64,000 nt of DNA, taken from contig JAXGGA010004666.1 of assembly GCA_038373865.1 (NCBI GenBank), positions 1-64,000 on the forward strand, read 5' to 3'. Within the stretch, counting starts at the first letter, position 1. Each line of letters starts with the position of its first letter. Source of the stretch: Uloborus plumipes (taxonomy: Eukaryota; Arthropoda; Arachnida; Araneae; Uloboridae). The position numbers and the translations under genes are program-made. The notes under the pieces were generated by a model that saw only the letters and a program-made list of their open reading frames with translations, was not told the DNA's origin and made no database searches. Below are positions 1 through 10,840 of the stretch, in pieces.

Positions 1-161
1 TTTGAACTAAATTTATTTTAGAAATATTATATTATTTATTATAGCCTATCCTGATCCCTGTTAATGTTGCTATCTATGGGGAAAAAATGGTTAAAATCGG
101 CCCAGTAGTTTTAAAGATTACCCCGGACATACATACAAAAGTAGTCATTTATGTATATAGA
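1..161 (-). mobile_element. Helitron-like element, 5' end, runs off the left edge
   Basis: Read on the minus strand it begins A|TCTATATACATAAATGAC at 161, and its first ~150 bp match the 5' part of the plus-strand element at 1377-1996. The shared block includes a target-like stretch around 'cggacatacatacaaaagtag'. Helitrons insert between A and T and start with TC, which fits. The 3' end lies outside the window, so the hairpin and CTRR end cannot be checked here. No Rep/helicase coding is visible. The family call is inferred from the terminal bases and the better preserved second copy. Confidence 0.6.
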
Positions 162-505
162 TGACAAAAGTAATCTTTTTGTGTTTAAATTTTCTATATT
201 ACTGGAATATCCGCAAGCGCATAAACCTTTTCTTTTCTTTTTTTTTCAAAACAAGCGATCATGCTGTAAATCGAGTTAAAAAATGCTTGGTAAATTTAAA
301 TTTACCTGTCCTACCATTATACTATACGTAATTACAAGTTACAATTTTCGCGTAAGTTTTTATAAGCAATGTAATTTACTTTTCAAAGCTTACTCATTCT
401 TACTATACAATTTAAAATTATTCATTTAATCAAAGAAACGATTTTGAAGTTTTCTGTAGTTTATTAGAACAAAAATAATTTATAAAAAACGTGTACAACT
501 TTTCC
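162..505. other. AT-rich intergenic DNA, nothing recognised
   Basis: Low-complexity AT-rich sequence between the Helitron-like end and the next MITE. I see no coding, RNA or repeat signal. Confidence 0.6.
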
Positions 506-507
506 TA

Positions 508-855
508 CACTACAAAAAATGAACTGCTGTTTTTACAGTATAATACTGGCAGCCGAGGTTTCAATTTAAAACTAAAATGTACAGTAACAAAGTGTAAAAC
601 TAGCAATTTTACAATTTCTTATTGTAAAGTTAGAAATTTTGCAGTTTATTGCCGTAAAATTTAGCTGTATTGTACTATAAAAACAATAGTATAGTTCTGG
701 CATTAGAGGTTCCAATTTGAAACTAAAATGCACGGTAATAAAGAGAAAAAATAGCAATTTTACAGTTTATTACTGTAAAATTAGCAATTTTCACAGTTTA
801 TTACTATAAAATTAGCTGTATTATACCGTAAAAACAACATTCATTTTCTACAGTG
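508..855. mobile_element. CACTG-type MITE, copy 1 (TA target site)
   Basis: A 348-bp element flanked by TA at 506-507 and 856-857. Left end CACTACAAAAAATGAACTGC and right end (reverse complement) CACTGTAGAAAATGAATGTT form imperfect terminal inverted repeats. The inside is a series of short palindromes built on 'actgtaaaa / ttttacagt', plus the marker block 'ggcagccgaggttt'. Copies occur at 29069-29894 and 54329-54739. TA duplication with CACTG ends fits a non-autonomous Tc1/mariner-like element. No transposase is present, so the superfamily is inferred. Confidence 0.8.
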
Positions 856-857
856 TA

Positions 858-1376
858 TGCTATTATTAGTATTCTTATTCTTATTATTCATTCAATAAGA
901 ACATTTTTCGATATATAAGTGTTGAAAATTGGAGAAACAAATTATAAACTGATTTATAATTCATTAAAAAAAGAGAGAAAGAAAAAAAAAACGAATCTAA
1001 AATCTCGAATTGGTAAGATGAATAATCAGATATAGAGTAAGAACGATTTTCATACAATACAAAGGTATCACTTTTTAAACCATAAGTATTACAATCACCA
1101 TTCCACAAGAAATTGCTTATTTTTTAAGCGTTTCCAAGAACAAGAAAGGTAATTATAACTTTAAAAATATTAGCAGAAAAATAAAGAGAATAATCATCAT
1201 GTGCGTATGTATGCATAAAGAAAATAAGTCCAAAATATTCCTCATAGTTTTTTAAACATCACATGTGTAAACTGACCTTAGAATGCACATTTAATGCCAT
1301 AACGGAAAATAAACATTTTATAATGAATATGTGGGTTTTTTTCTCATTGTTAAAAAACAGACTATGTAGAGAATAA
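858..1376. other. AT-rich intergenic DNA, nothing recognised
   Basis: AT-rich sequence with A-runs between the MITE and the plus-strand Helitron-like element. The short ORFs here show no family features. Confidence 0.6.
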
Positions 1377-1996
1377 TCTATATACATAAATGACTACTTT
1401 TGTATATGTATGTCCGGGATAACCTTCTAAACTACTGAACCGATTTTAACCGTTTTTTCACCGTAGATAGCTATAGTAACAGGGAGCAGGATAAGCTATA
1501 ATTTATTTCTAAAAGGCTTAGTTTTAAAAAGTTATTATGGAAAATAGTTAATTACATATAGTTTCCCCATTAAATGATTAAATTTTCAGTCTATTGTTGC
1601 AAAAATTTGTTGCCTGGCAACAACAATATTAATAGTGATCATAATGAAAATTTTAAACCAAGGCTTCTCTGGAGCAAGTATGAAATTTATTGCTTTCTTA
1701 GGATTTTTAGATTCATCTGTGCCAATAATCGATACCGGTTTAAATAAAAAGATAATTAATTTTGGCAACAGTTAGAAAATAGAAAGTGTTTTTTTGGAAA
1801 ATCCACACGAATAAAATAACTAACGCATTTAAGTTTGATTTCACGTTCTCCTTTACACTCAGTTAATCTTCCGCATGGTCACAAAAAATACCTTTGAGAA
1901 ACATGATTCTGCTGGGATTAGTTTAAAGTCATATATTTATTTCTTGGATTTGGAATATCGCATGTAAACCCGTGCGACGCCGGGCGCATCAGCTAG
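1377..1996 (+). mobile_element. Non-autonomous Helitron-like element
   Basis: Starts A|TCTATATACATAAATG at 1377 and ends GCATCAGCTAG|T at 1996. A GC-rich potential hairpin (CCCG ... CGGG in 'acccgtgcgacgccggg') lies just before the end. TC start, CTAG end, a 3' hairpin and insertion between A and T are the Helitron signature. The 620-bp length and absence of Rep or helicase coding make it non-autonomous. Its 5' 150 bp match the minus-strand element at 1-161. Confidence 0.72.
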
Positions 1997-3419
1997 TGTG
2001 TAAATAAGAAATCGTATTGATGACATTAAAATATATTCTTCGTACTCTGATTTTGAAAATACTTGGAGGAATGCTCATCTGAACCATCAAAATGGTCATG
2101 GAGTATAAAGAACTTTTATTATGAAATTCATATTTTACTAAACGTGTACCGTAAGGGATATTTTAGAGAATTTAAACGTCCCCTATACTTTGACGATCTG
2201 CAGAGTAAAATGTAGCTTATTAACAAAAACTTCCTTAAAATAAAAAAAAGCAAACTCCTTCAAAGTAAAAAACTTCAAACCTTCATCTGAAGTAAAAATA
2301 AAAAACAAAAACCACCTAAAACATCTTCAATGTATTTTCAAGAAAATCTGCAGAAATTTAATCTACAGAAAATCTCAAATTATTTGGACAACTGTTAAAC
2401 CTGCATTCGAAAGGATCTGCACAACACATTTGGAAATTTTCTTCATAGTTAACAAAAAAAAAAAAAAAAACTAGCAGATTGTTTTCCTCGGAATAAAAAG
2501 CTTAATTTTCCTATTAACTTGTTGTTTTCTCACGATTTTTTAAAGATCTTTTTGAGATTTTTTTCTAATGGTTAATAGCTTTTTTATATCTAAAGCAAAA
2601 TCTTTTGTAGCTTTTTATGTAGAAAGAAAAATTAAGATCTTCTGAACTTACTTCATCCGTAATTATTTTCTAACCTTCGTCAGTTTCTATGGAGAAATGC
2701 ACCTAAATTCAACCATTTTTCCCCATTTTTGGAAATAAAAATGTTGAAAACGTACGCAGAATTTCTCAACGTTTCATAATTCTTTGATGATAAAAAAAGA
2801 AGAGAAAAAATTAGAAAACATGGTTATCTATTTTTTTCTTTGGATGTATTTTTTGCAGTACTACAAAAATACTTTGGATGTAAACTTTTATTACCAACAT
2901 TTCATAGATAAACCTTCAAGTTTCTTAAAAACTAGAGGAACAAATTTTCAGTGCTCGTGCTGATTTTGTTTTATTACACCAACTCATCAGTCCAATTTTA
3001 TCGCAGAACTTATTAACCGTGTTTCTTTAGTTTTTATAAGATTGCTTATAATCGTGTTTTAAAAATAGAATACATTGCAACAAAATTACGAATTCACACC
3101 GAATGTCCGAAAATTATATATTACTCCTTTCAGCTGGGAGGTTTTGATAACAAATTTGATAAATCTACATAAATTACATGACTTTAAAAACCTGGATATA
3201 AAGTCTTTAACTTTGAGGTGGAGAAGGTATATTTATTGCCAAAAATTTCTAACATATATTGCAAGTAAATTTCAAAGATTATCTTAAATTAAAATCGAAA
3301 GCAGTAAATTTCAATGCCACAGTTGACTTGGTCCTATTTTCCGGAGCAATTGATCAATCCACGTAAATTACATGGCTCCAGAAACTTGGATATAAGTCCT
3401 CAGAAAGAAAAAAAAAAGT
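1997..3419. other. AT-rich intergenic DNA, nothing recognised
   Basis: Contains A/T homopolymer runs (for example 2455-2471) and short ORFs on both strands without recognisable motifs. Confidence 0.55.
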
Positions 3420-3765
3420 GTAAATATCAGTCCTCCAATTGCTTCAATGGGACACCTGGGGATCCCACAATCGCTGCCACGGGCTGTCCCTTTCATAAAA
3501 CTGTCGTTAAGGGGCCGAACCCTGGACTGAAGGGACAGGGGGTTTGAAGAGTATTGTACCGCAATCAAGGTGTTATTGTGCCTCTTGCCAGAACTTGGAA
3601 ATTGGCCCCGGCTTCCCAGCTGTGATCTATGGTTTTGAAGATTTTTTTCTGAAAGCGGAGTTTGGTTTCTGGGGAATGATTGAACTTGAGTTATTTGTCA
3701 CGGAGCATTCTAGGAATTTGCGGAGGATCTGTAATGGCACGGATCTTTCGTTTTAGCGAGCATCA
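3420..3765. other. GC-elevated non-coding island
   Basis: Base composition rises clearly above the surroundings for ~350 bp. Short overlapping ORFs exist on both strands (minus 3368-3568, plus 3544-3756), but none shows a family motif or exon-like boundaries. It contains a near palindrome of 'ctgtccctt' (3486) and 'aagggacag' (3531). Candidate conserved non-coding or regulatory DNA, or an old repeat. Confidence 0.3.
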
Positions 3766-4190
3766 CAAGCAAAGAGAAATGATAGCTCTGCATCCCCCCT
3801 CCCGTAGTATTTCACATCCCTATTGGTAAACAGCACTCTGTTTTTCGTTTGGACACATCAAAATGCCTTTACTAAGATGGACTTTTGCCACATTCTTTCA
3901 CAGAACTCATAATCAATTTAGATAACTATGCTGTATTGAAATTTTCAATTATTCATAATTTCAAAAAAAAGAAAAAGAAAACTGATGTTGCCTTATAAAA
4001 TTTTATTAACTTACTACTTGAAACTAAGAAAAACAAGAGTCGCTTTTAGTTAGATTAAAAAAAATACACATGTTAAAATTTCTGGAAAATAGAAGACAAT
4101 AAAGCAACTGCTTTAAATATTCATGCATAGGTAAATTAAAACAATCAGAAAGAAAATGAAATTGCTTAATTAAAACAATTTAGTTAGACA
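3766..4190. other. AT-rich intergenic DNA, nothing recognised
   Basis: A/T-rich sequence without recognisable features. Confidence 0.5.
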
Positions 4191-4310
4191 TGCAGTACAC
4201 TGGTCCGGTACTCGGTCATTCCATCCAAGGACTGCGTTGGCGGCGTATTGCATGTGTCTTTGACTTAGGCCTGGCTTAGGGAACTTACTGCTGTATACAA
4301 CTAAGATAGG
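4191..4310. repeat. Interspersed foldback repeat, copy 1
   Basis: Contains 'catgcagtacac...actcggtcattccatcc' and then 'gcgttggcggcgtattgcatg', so the block largely folds on itself. Related sequence occurs at 37469-37574 ('atgcaatataccgccaactc', 'ggttattccaccc') and 24047-24140 ('atataccgccaactcg', 'cccttgcttaggg'). A downstream block 'cttaggcctggcttaggg' is also shared with the 24-kb copy. The family is not one I can name. Confidence 0.5.
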
Positions 4311-7300
4311 TTTTATTAATTTACTAAAATGGCAAAATAGTTCCAGAGAACAGGGTAATAAATAGTAGCTTTAATATTCCATATCTATCTTCAAAAGTTT
4401 TACAATTATAGTAAGAAACATTGTACATACAAATCTAAATCTTTAAGTTATTCCGTATTTTTCTACTGCTAGGCTTCAATTTTTAAAATTTTATCCTTTA
4501 TTTATTTTTCCCTCATCCATTTTTATCTTGTACAGTTAATGTTTAACTTGCTTTCGTTTTTGTAATGCACTAGTCATGTTTTTCTTTTCTTTTATTTGTC
4601 TTTACGGTTTTACTTAACTTCGAAATTTTGTGTCTTGATCATTTTCCGAAGTTATTTCTCTTATTCTGCCTTTTTCCTGGTTATTGAAAATGTCATATAT
4701 TTTTGTCGATCTAATTCTTTCTCGAGTAGGTTTTGCACCCGTGAGAAAGTTTTTGAACATTGGTTGTGTTTTTATTGGCTCTAATTATTATTGGCTTGAA
4801 ATAACGAAATTTACTGACATTTGAATTTTTTAAAAATATTTTTCCTGAAAAAACTTTGAATCGTTAAACAAAATCTCAGCTTTCGAAAAATTCTAGTTTT
4901 ATTATGTTTCTCAACATTTTGACTTAAGGTATTAATGATTATAATCATTTTGCTCCTACGCGAAACGAATTTTTTTTTAAATTTTAATTATTTGTTTCTG
5001 ATAGATGAAATACATTTTTATATGCAAGATACTTTTGACTTATTTTTTCGCTCATTCTTCACACAAAATGAAAGCGGTGATTTCTCTTGGGAGAATTTTA
5101 AGCCAACTTTCTCCTTTTTAATATTTTGGGGTTAATGCTGCATAATAAGTGCTTTAATTACATTTGGGCTCTTGAGAAGTTCAGAATGGAATCATTCGAG
5201 GTTATTGTTGTTGTTGTTATCATCATCATCATCGTCATCATCATCATCATTATCATCATCATCATCATCATCATCATTATTATTATAAAGCTACCTTACC
5301 AAAACCTTTCTTTTTTTAAAACTGGCTTCCATTTGTTTTTGGGACTAAAAGTAATCAACAGCAGTTTTTATTCGGAGTTCATCCATCGTTCCGCTTTAGT
5401 TTGACTCCGTACATTATTGAATAAGCATTTAAGAAATCACTATAGAAGAAGCAAGTTTTCAAATTTACATTGAGAATTCATCTTTGTTACAGAAATTTAC
5501 TAAGTAAATTTTCGAACTTTTCATAAATGTTGAATTTAGATCCTTATACACACATGAGTGAATTCAAGTAATTATTTATTTATTTTGATCACACAATTAC
5601 CTCCGAGTTAAAATAAATAAATAATTATTAGAAAAAAAACTTAGTGAGTAACTTCTTCCTTATGCAGCCATTTTATTATTCGTCATAAACTTCTTTTAAG
5701 AATACAACATTAAAGTTTCTTCATTTAACAAATCTTTTCAAAAAGCTAGAACTTCCAAGCTTTGGTTTCGTTAATGATATTTCTGACAAAAGGGTTCTTC
5801 TTTTCAACAGTTGGATCATAAACATAGTAATTGCAAAATTTACTCGATTTATGGTCGGGCTTCCAAATAAACCTAAAATGAGAAGTTAAAGCTTTCTCTT
5901 AACGCAGCTGTTTTCGGTCATGGGCTCTTTGTTTTGTTTAAGCCCTCGCAACAAAGAGATATAAGGTTCGCCCAGGTCGGACCTACTTTTGTGTCGTAAA
6001 AACAGGCGTATCTGAAGTTTTAAAACTGAAAGAGAGGTGATGAGTCCAATGCTTTCTACTCTTTGGGTCCTTTGCATCGTGTTGCTTAAATTTTGGGTTT
6101 CCAGTTGATTTTTTTTTTTTTTTTTTCTGTTTTCTTGATTAGAGTGGTACAGTTTTCCAAAGAATCCATTCTGTAGATATTTGCTGGTAGATATTTGCTG
6201 GTTAATTCACTTAATCCAAACACTTACATCTTCGTTATAATTAATTATTCCTGATCAAATATCAAGCTTGCTGAACATTGAAAAATAAAAAAATATAGGA
6301 ATACTTATAGTTGGCCAACTTTGTGTTCCATTGGAAAAAATTTCATGTTGTAAAATTAGGCGTATTTCGAAATATAGCACCAAGCGATTAAGTAAACGCC
6401 GAGCATGTGTATTTTTTTGTATAGTTAAGGTTTTTATCTTTCATTTATTTTATTTTGATAATTTTACATAATGCACAATATTTACCAACTAGTACGATTG
6501 TACAGCACTGTAAACTACATAAGGCTGGAAATGTTCTATAATTTGGACACCGTTATTCCGGGCATTGCGAAAAGATTTAATTAACCTTATTGATTAAATA
6601 TGTTGAAGGCGGTAAATGTAAAAAGAAAAAAAAAAAAAACATGCCATTAATATTTGAAATACTTAGAACATTCGTGTATGTTTTCCGTTTCATGTTATAT
6701 GTTTTCAACATCATCCTATCAGAAACAAGTAAGAATGTAGCGAAGGGTTGAAGCGTATTTACATGTACTGTACGTATAAATTTTTTAAGGAACTTCGCGT
6801 TCAAGTCAATGTATCATTACGTTGTATAAATTCTAAACTCTCAGGACCGAGTCATGAAGAAGAGAAAAATAAAAGAATAAAAGATGACAAAGGAATTTTA
6901 GAAATAAATAAGAAGTAGTTAACACTGATCCAAATTGCCAGTTGTTCAAAAGAAAATCATAACATAAAAAAATAATGATAATAATAATAATAATCAGAAA
7001 TAATTTTAAAAACGAAAGTGAAGTCAAAGACGGGGAAGAAGACTTCTAGCTGGCATTTCGAAGTCTTTCTCTCTGAATGAACTTTACAAACAAAAGAGTG
7101 AAAATTCTCATCACGAAACATTTTGAACTAGAACATTAGTAAAACAAAACTTATACCAGAAAAAAATGCGAAACTGAATTATAAATCTGATAAATAGACA
7201 TTTTTTTAAATATTGATAAGGGGAAAAAAGAGAAATTGTAAACGAACGAATTATCATTTTACAGTTCGAAGGAAGAACACTATGTCAATTAGAAAATATA

Positions 7301-8460
7301 TAACTGCAATGCACTCTTTTTTTAATCGTTGAAGAAGAATTTATCAGTTATAAGTTGCAATTGCTGCACTTTAAAGGGGCCATTTGACATGATATTACTG
7401 TTGGAAAAGAGAGGAAAAATTGATCAGTGCTGTTTCATTTTTCACATATTCAGTTTCTATTTTCAGTGAATTGATATTAATTTTTATAGTTGTAAGGAGA
7501 AACAAATTAAGATTAAATGAACAAACATGTGCTGTGTACAACGTATTTATCCGAAAAAAAACAAAGGACTCGAAATGCTTTTACAATTATCTAACTTATA
7601 TAAACTTTTGTTAACAAAAACTAGCTGCGTAAAACTGATGCATTAAGTATCTCCTGGTTCATTGATATCTTAGAAATTGAACATAAAGAGAAACCTTTAT
7701 TACTCAAGCGGTTAATCAGGTATTTACGGGATTTGAATTATTACTGTCACTGAAAAGAACCTGATCATCGTTACCCTAACAGCATAGTGACTAAAATATG
7801 ACCCGTATGTGAAAATTGCTGGTCGGAAGCGCAAGGATCCCCTTTGCTCATTGCATCACGTTCATAACTCGTCGCTGTAAAATGATCAACAGGTTACAGC
7901 AATTAACGAATGTCAGTTTTTGGTGAAACAGCAAAGTGTCATTGCAGTGACTTCTTCAAAATGTCACAGGATGACTGAAATGAAAGCACAGGAGTTTTGT
8001 CACAATTGCGTCACAGTGAGAGTAGTGCGAGCGGTTGTAATTCCTTCACTTTGTGACTTGCGACCATAGTGACTCGTATTGACGTCGTTACAGGTTAAAA
8101 CGGTCTCAAGTCACACAATCTCTTTTACATGAATTATTTTACTGTCAGAGTAGTAACACAGAGAGTAATGGGAAATATGCTTTTTCATATCACATTTTAC
8201 TCTTTTGCGCAATACTATTTTGCCACTAGCTAATAAGAAAGCTCGTCCGACAATTTGACTGCTTTCTTGAAAAGCCGAACTACTTTCAAGAAACTGCGTC
8301 AATATATGTGCGAAGGAAAATCCTTCTTCTTTTTGTGTGGAACATAAATATAGCTTTGAGAAAGAGTTACCATTCCATGCTTTCAGACACGGCGTATTTT
8401 GCTTTCCCAAAAGCATTATTCCGCATAAATACAAAACCATTTTACTCCCTGTTAACATTC
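4311..8460. other. AT-rich intergenic DNA with a trinucleotide array
   Basis: No gene recognised over about 4 kb. It holds the (TCA)n array at 5202-5285, a T-run at 6110-6126 and A-runs near 6623 and 6966. The short ORFs have no family motif. The 115-codon minus-strand ORF at 8111-8458 overlaps a plus-strand ORF and is not convincing. Confidence 0.5.
5202..5285. repeat. (TTG)n/(TCA)n trinucleotide microsatellite
   Basis: A short TTG run passes into about 23 TCA/ATC units with a few interruptions. It accounts for the poly-Ile stretch in the overlapping ORF, which is therefore not a gene. Confidence 0.9.
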
Positions 8461-8464
8461 AGTT

Positions 8465-8590
8465 TGGTTACTATTTAACCAGACGGGAGGGTCACAGGAA
8501 CTGCAACAGCCCCCCGAATCCTTGGCGGTAGTAGACCTTGACTAACAGACTACCGGTGCGAGTACACTGAGCCACTAAGAAACATTCCAT
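8465..8590 (-). repeat. Possible tRNA-derived SINE head
   Basis: On the minus strand 'gtggctcagtgtactcgcac' resembles a pol III A box (TGGCTCAGTGT, 10 of 11 against TRGYNNARNNG). About 45 bp downstream 'aaggattcgggg' sits where a B box (GGTTCRANNCC) would be, but matches weakly. The sequence between does not fold into a proper cloverleaf by eye, so this is not a functional tRNA gene. A decayed SINE is the best guess. Confidence 0.3.
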
Positions 8591-8599
8591 GGAGCACTT

Positions 8600-9323
8600 C
8601 ATAGAAAGAATAATGTGTACCCTGGGCATATAGAAAGGTGGGGAGGCACAAGAGTAATGTTTGTGGGGGCAGTGAATCCAAAATTCAATACTTGAGGGAT
8701 GGTGCGGGAGCTGGGGCGGGGAATAACACCTCGACCCCGCTTAAATTGTGGAACCTTCTACACTCCATTGAGCCTGAAACGATTCTAGAGAAATAGTCCA
8801 GAAATGGAATAGAGGAAAAAAAAAGGAAAGTTTATTTAGCCAGAAATGGCAGCACTGTGTTACACGGGGTTTTAACTCCTTACGGTGGTGAATTGGTAAA
8901 TATTTTTGTAGGCTCTTCAATCAATAAATTTGTGCAAAATTTTAAACCAGGAATAAACTGGTGTTATGCAAATTTTTCCCTTTGTCTGTACTAGAAATTA
9001 CATTAGTATTTTTTTTTTTTTAATATCATAACATAATATTGTTTGATGAATCTAAACATCAAAAAAATAAAAACCGACAAAACTAAAGAAAGAAGAAAAG
9101 GTTTTTAGATATTTTTTTCTTTGGGTGAATAGAATTGCAACTGCAAAAAACTGTATTAGTCATTTAGTTGGTAGAAATACTATACTGTTCGAATTAATTG
9201 GGACAAAGTTACTTTTCGAGTTAACTTCCTGCTAAATCCAGCGGGTCCCTATAAGCAGTTCTATTAGCTCCAATGTCATCTGGATGCCAGTTCCGACTGC
9301 TTAGTTCTGGTTTCGATGAGAAA
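8600..9323. other. Intergenic DNA, nothing recognised
   Basis: Starts moderately GC-rich near 8640-8760 and becomes AT-rich. No coding or repeat signal identified. Confidence 0.45.
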
Positions 9324-9633
9324 CTTAGGCAGGGATTCAAGTGAAACAGCACTGCGATCGCTTCGAAATGCAATCGCTACTGGAAGTGAATTACATTATC
9401 ATCAACTTAAATTGGCATGACGTCACTACGGGCGGAGCCAATAAAAGCTCACAAGCACTCAGCGATCTCCTCTTATTCGCCAAGTAGGCTGTGACGTTTT
9501 ATCTAGCTCGTTTTTCATAGGCAAACGTCACGCTGACGTCACGATGTTTTTATCAAGAAACGTTCTAATGTAATTCATTTCCAGTCGCGATTGTAATTTG
9601 CGATTGCCTATTTCACTTGAATCCCTGCCTAAG
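9324..9633. mobile_element. 310-bp foldback MITE with promoter-like core
   Basis: Ends are perfect inverted repeats of 23 bp (CTTAGGCAGGGATTCAAGTG plus AAA). Imperfect pairing continues inward to about 85 bp: 'actggaagtgaattacatt' on the left against 'aatgtaattcatttccagt' on the right. The unpaired core carries a CRE palindrome TGACGTCA at 9418-9425, GGGCGG at 9430-9435, CCAAT at 9438-9442, an AATAAAAG stretch at 9440-9447, and a second TGACGTCA at 9534-9541. No clear target-site duplication is seen, so the superfamily is unassigned. The CAGGG near the end recalls hAT. Confidence 0.75.
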
Positions 9634-10370
9634 AACATTAAACAATTCTTCAGTTAGATAGGAGTAGGTAATATTTTGCAGTCGTTCATTTTAGCTTGCT
9701 AAAAATGGGTATAACGCCTAGAAAGTTAGGATTTATTGCTTTAAAAAATATTGCTTTTCTAGTTTTTACTAGGAAATAAATTTTTTCTTGACATCTGATG
9801 AGAATAATTGAAACTGGACCCTTTAGGTATAGAGAGAAATAAAATTGATCTTTCAGAAAGGGCAATAATACTTTCAACTAATTATTTATACTTCTTGACG
9901 GACAATTTTGAAATATTAGCATATAGTGGTCAACATTGAATAAAATGAAGAAAACGTGAAAATAAAGCTAACTGTCAAGAAAAAAAATCGCCGTTTACTT
10001 ACATTGTTTTACCATAACTGTAATTATTTAAAATTTATCATATTTTAGTACGAAGCATTTCATTTAACAAGTCAAAATTTTTCAGTGTGAGGTCAATGAA
10101 AGTAGTGAAGACAATGTATTTCTATAATTGTTTTGAAACTTGGAACTGTTCTTATCTTTAGCTGAACCCAAGTGTCAAGTGGCGAAAATGATGAAGACGG
10201 ATCAAAAATGGTATTCTTCTGCCACACCCAGATCATAAATCTCTTTCGAGCCGAAAACCTTTCAGTCAAAAAAGGTAGGCAGCATTCTGGAATATTTCAT
10301 ACTCAAAAAGAAAAATAAACGCTACGGTACTGCCAACACTGTTATACCCACCTTTAAAAAAAAAAAGAAA
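9634..10370. other. AT-rich intergenic DNA, nothing recognised
   Basis: No motif or repeat identified; short ORFs only. Confidence 0.5.
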
Positions 10371-10840
10371 AATGAAGAGGGGGAGAGAGGTAGTGATTTT
10401 AAGGGGTGAGGTGGGATAGAAAATTGATGGGGAGAGGGCTCGATTGACAAAAGACCACGGACGAGCGGACAACACTCGACGGCTGTGTTGGGACGTTTCA
10501 TTCGTTATTCTATACGGGAATAAACAGTCCAAGAGAGTGGAGAGAGAGAGAGAAAAAAAAGAGGGGGAACAGAGCCTCCCGATTTCAGGAGTTTTTCAGA
10601 AATGTGGGGGCTTAGCGATAACACAGAGGTCTTGACTTGAAATGAAAGTGCGTGGATTCCCCGCTGATAGATTACTCAGAGGCGAGTGTCGCTGCTTTCG
10701 GCCGCAGAAAGCGTTTTATGGCTTCCGTAATCCCGTGTCAACATTTGGATTTAGGGTGGATATAAGGGACGAAATGTTTCAGGTATGTCTTCCCCACTGG
10801 GAAAGCACACTTCGGATAAATAACCGGAGTTGAGTGAAAC
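10371..10840. other. Purine-rich stretch followed by a GC-elevated island
   Basis: Positions 10371-10440 and 10535-10570 are GA-rich on the plus strand. From 10440 to 10840 GC content is well above the flanks, with overlapping short ORFs in several frames and none with family features. 'cggccgcagaaagcg' and 'gcgttttatggc' sit near 10700. Candidate regulatory or conserved non-coding DNA only. Confidence 0.3.

Noticed and set aside
5126..5404. ORF with a long isoleucine run
   Set aside because: It is the translation of the TCA/ATC microsatellite.
8465..8590. Functional tRNA gene
   Set aside because: A-box-like sequence is present, but the B box is poor and no cloverleaf forms by eye. Kept only as a possible SINE head.
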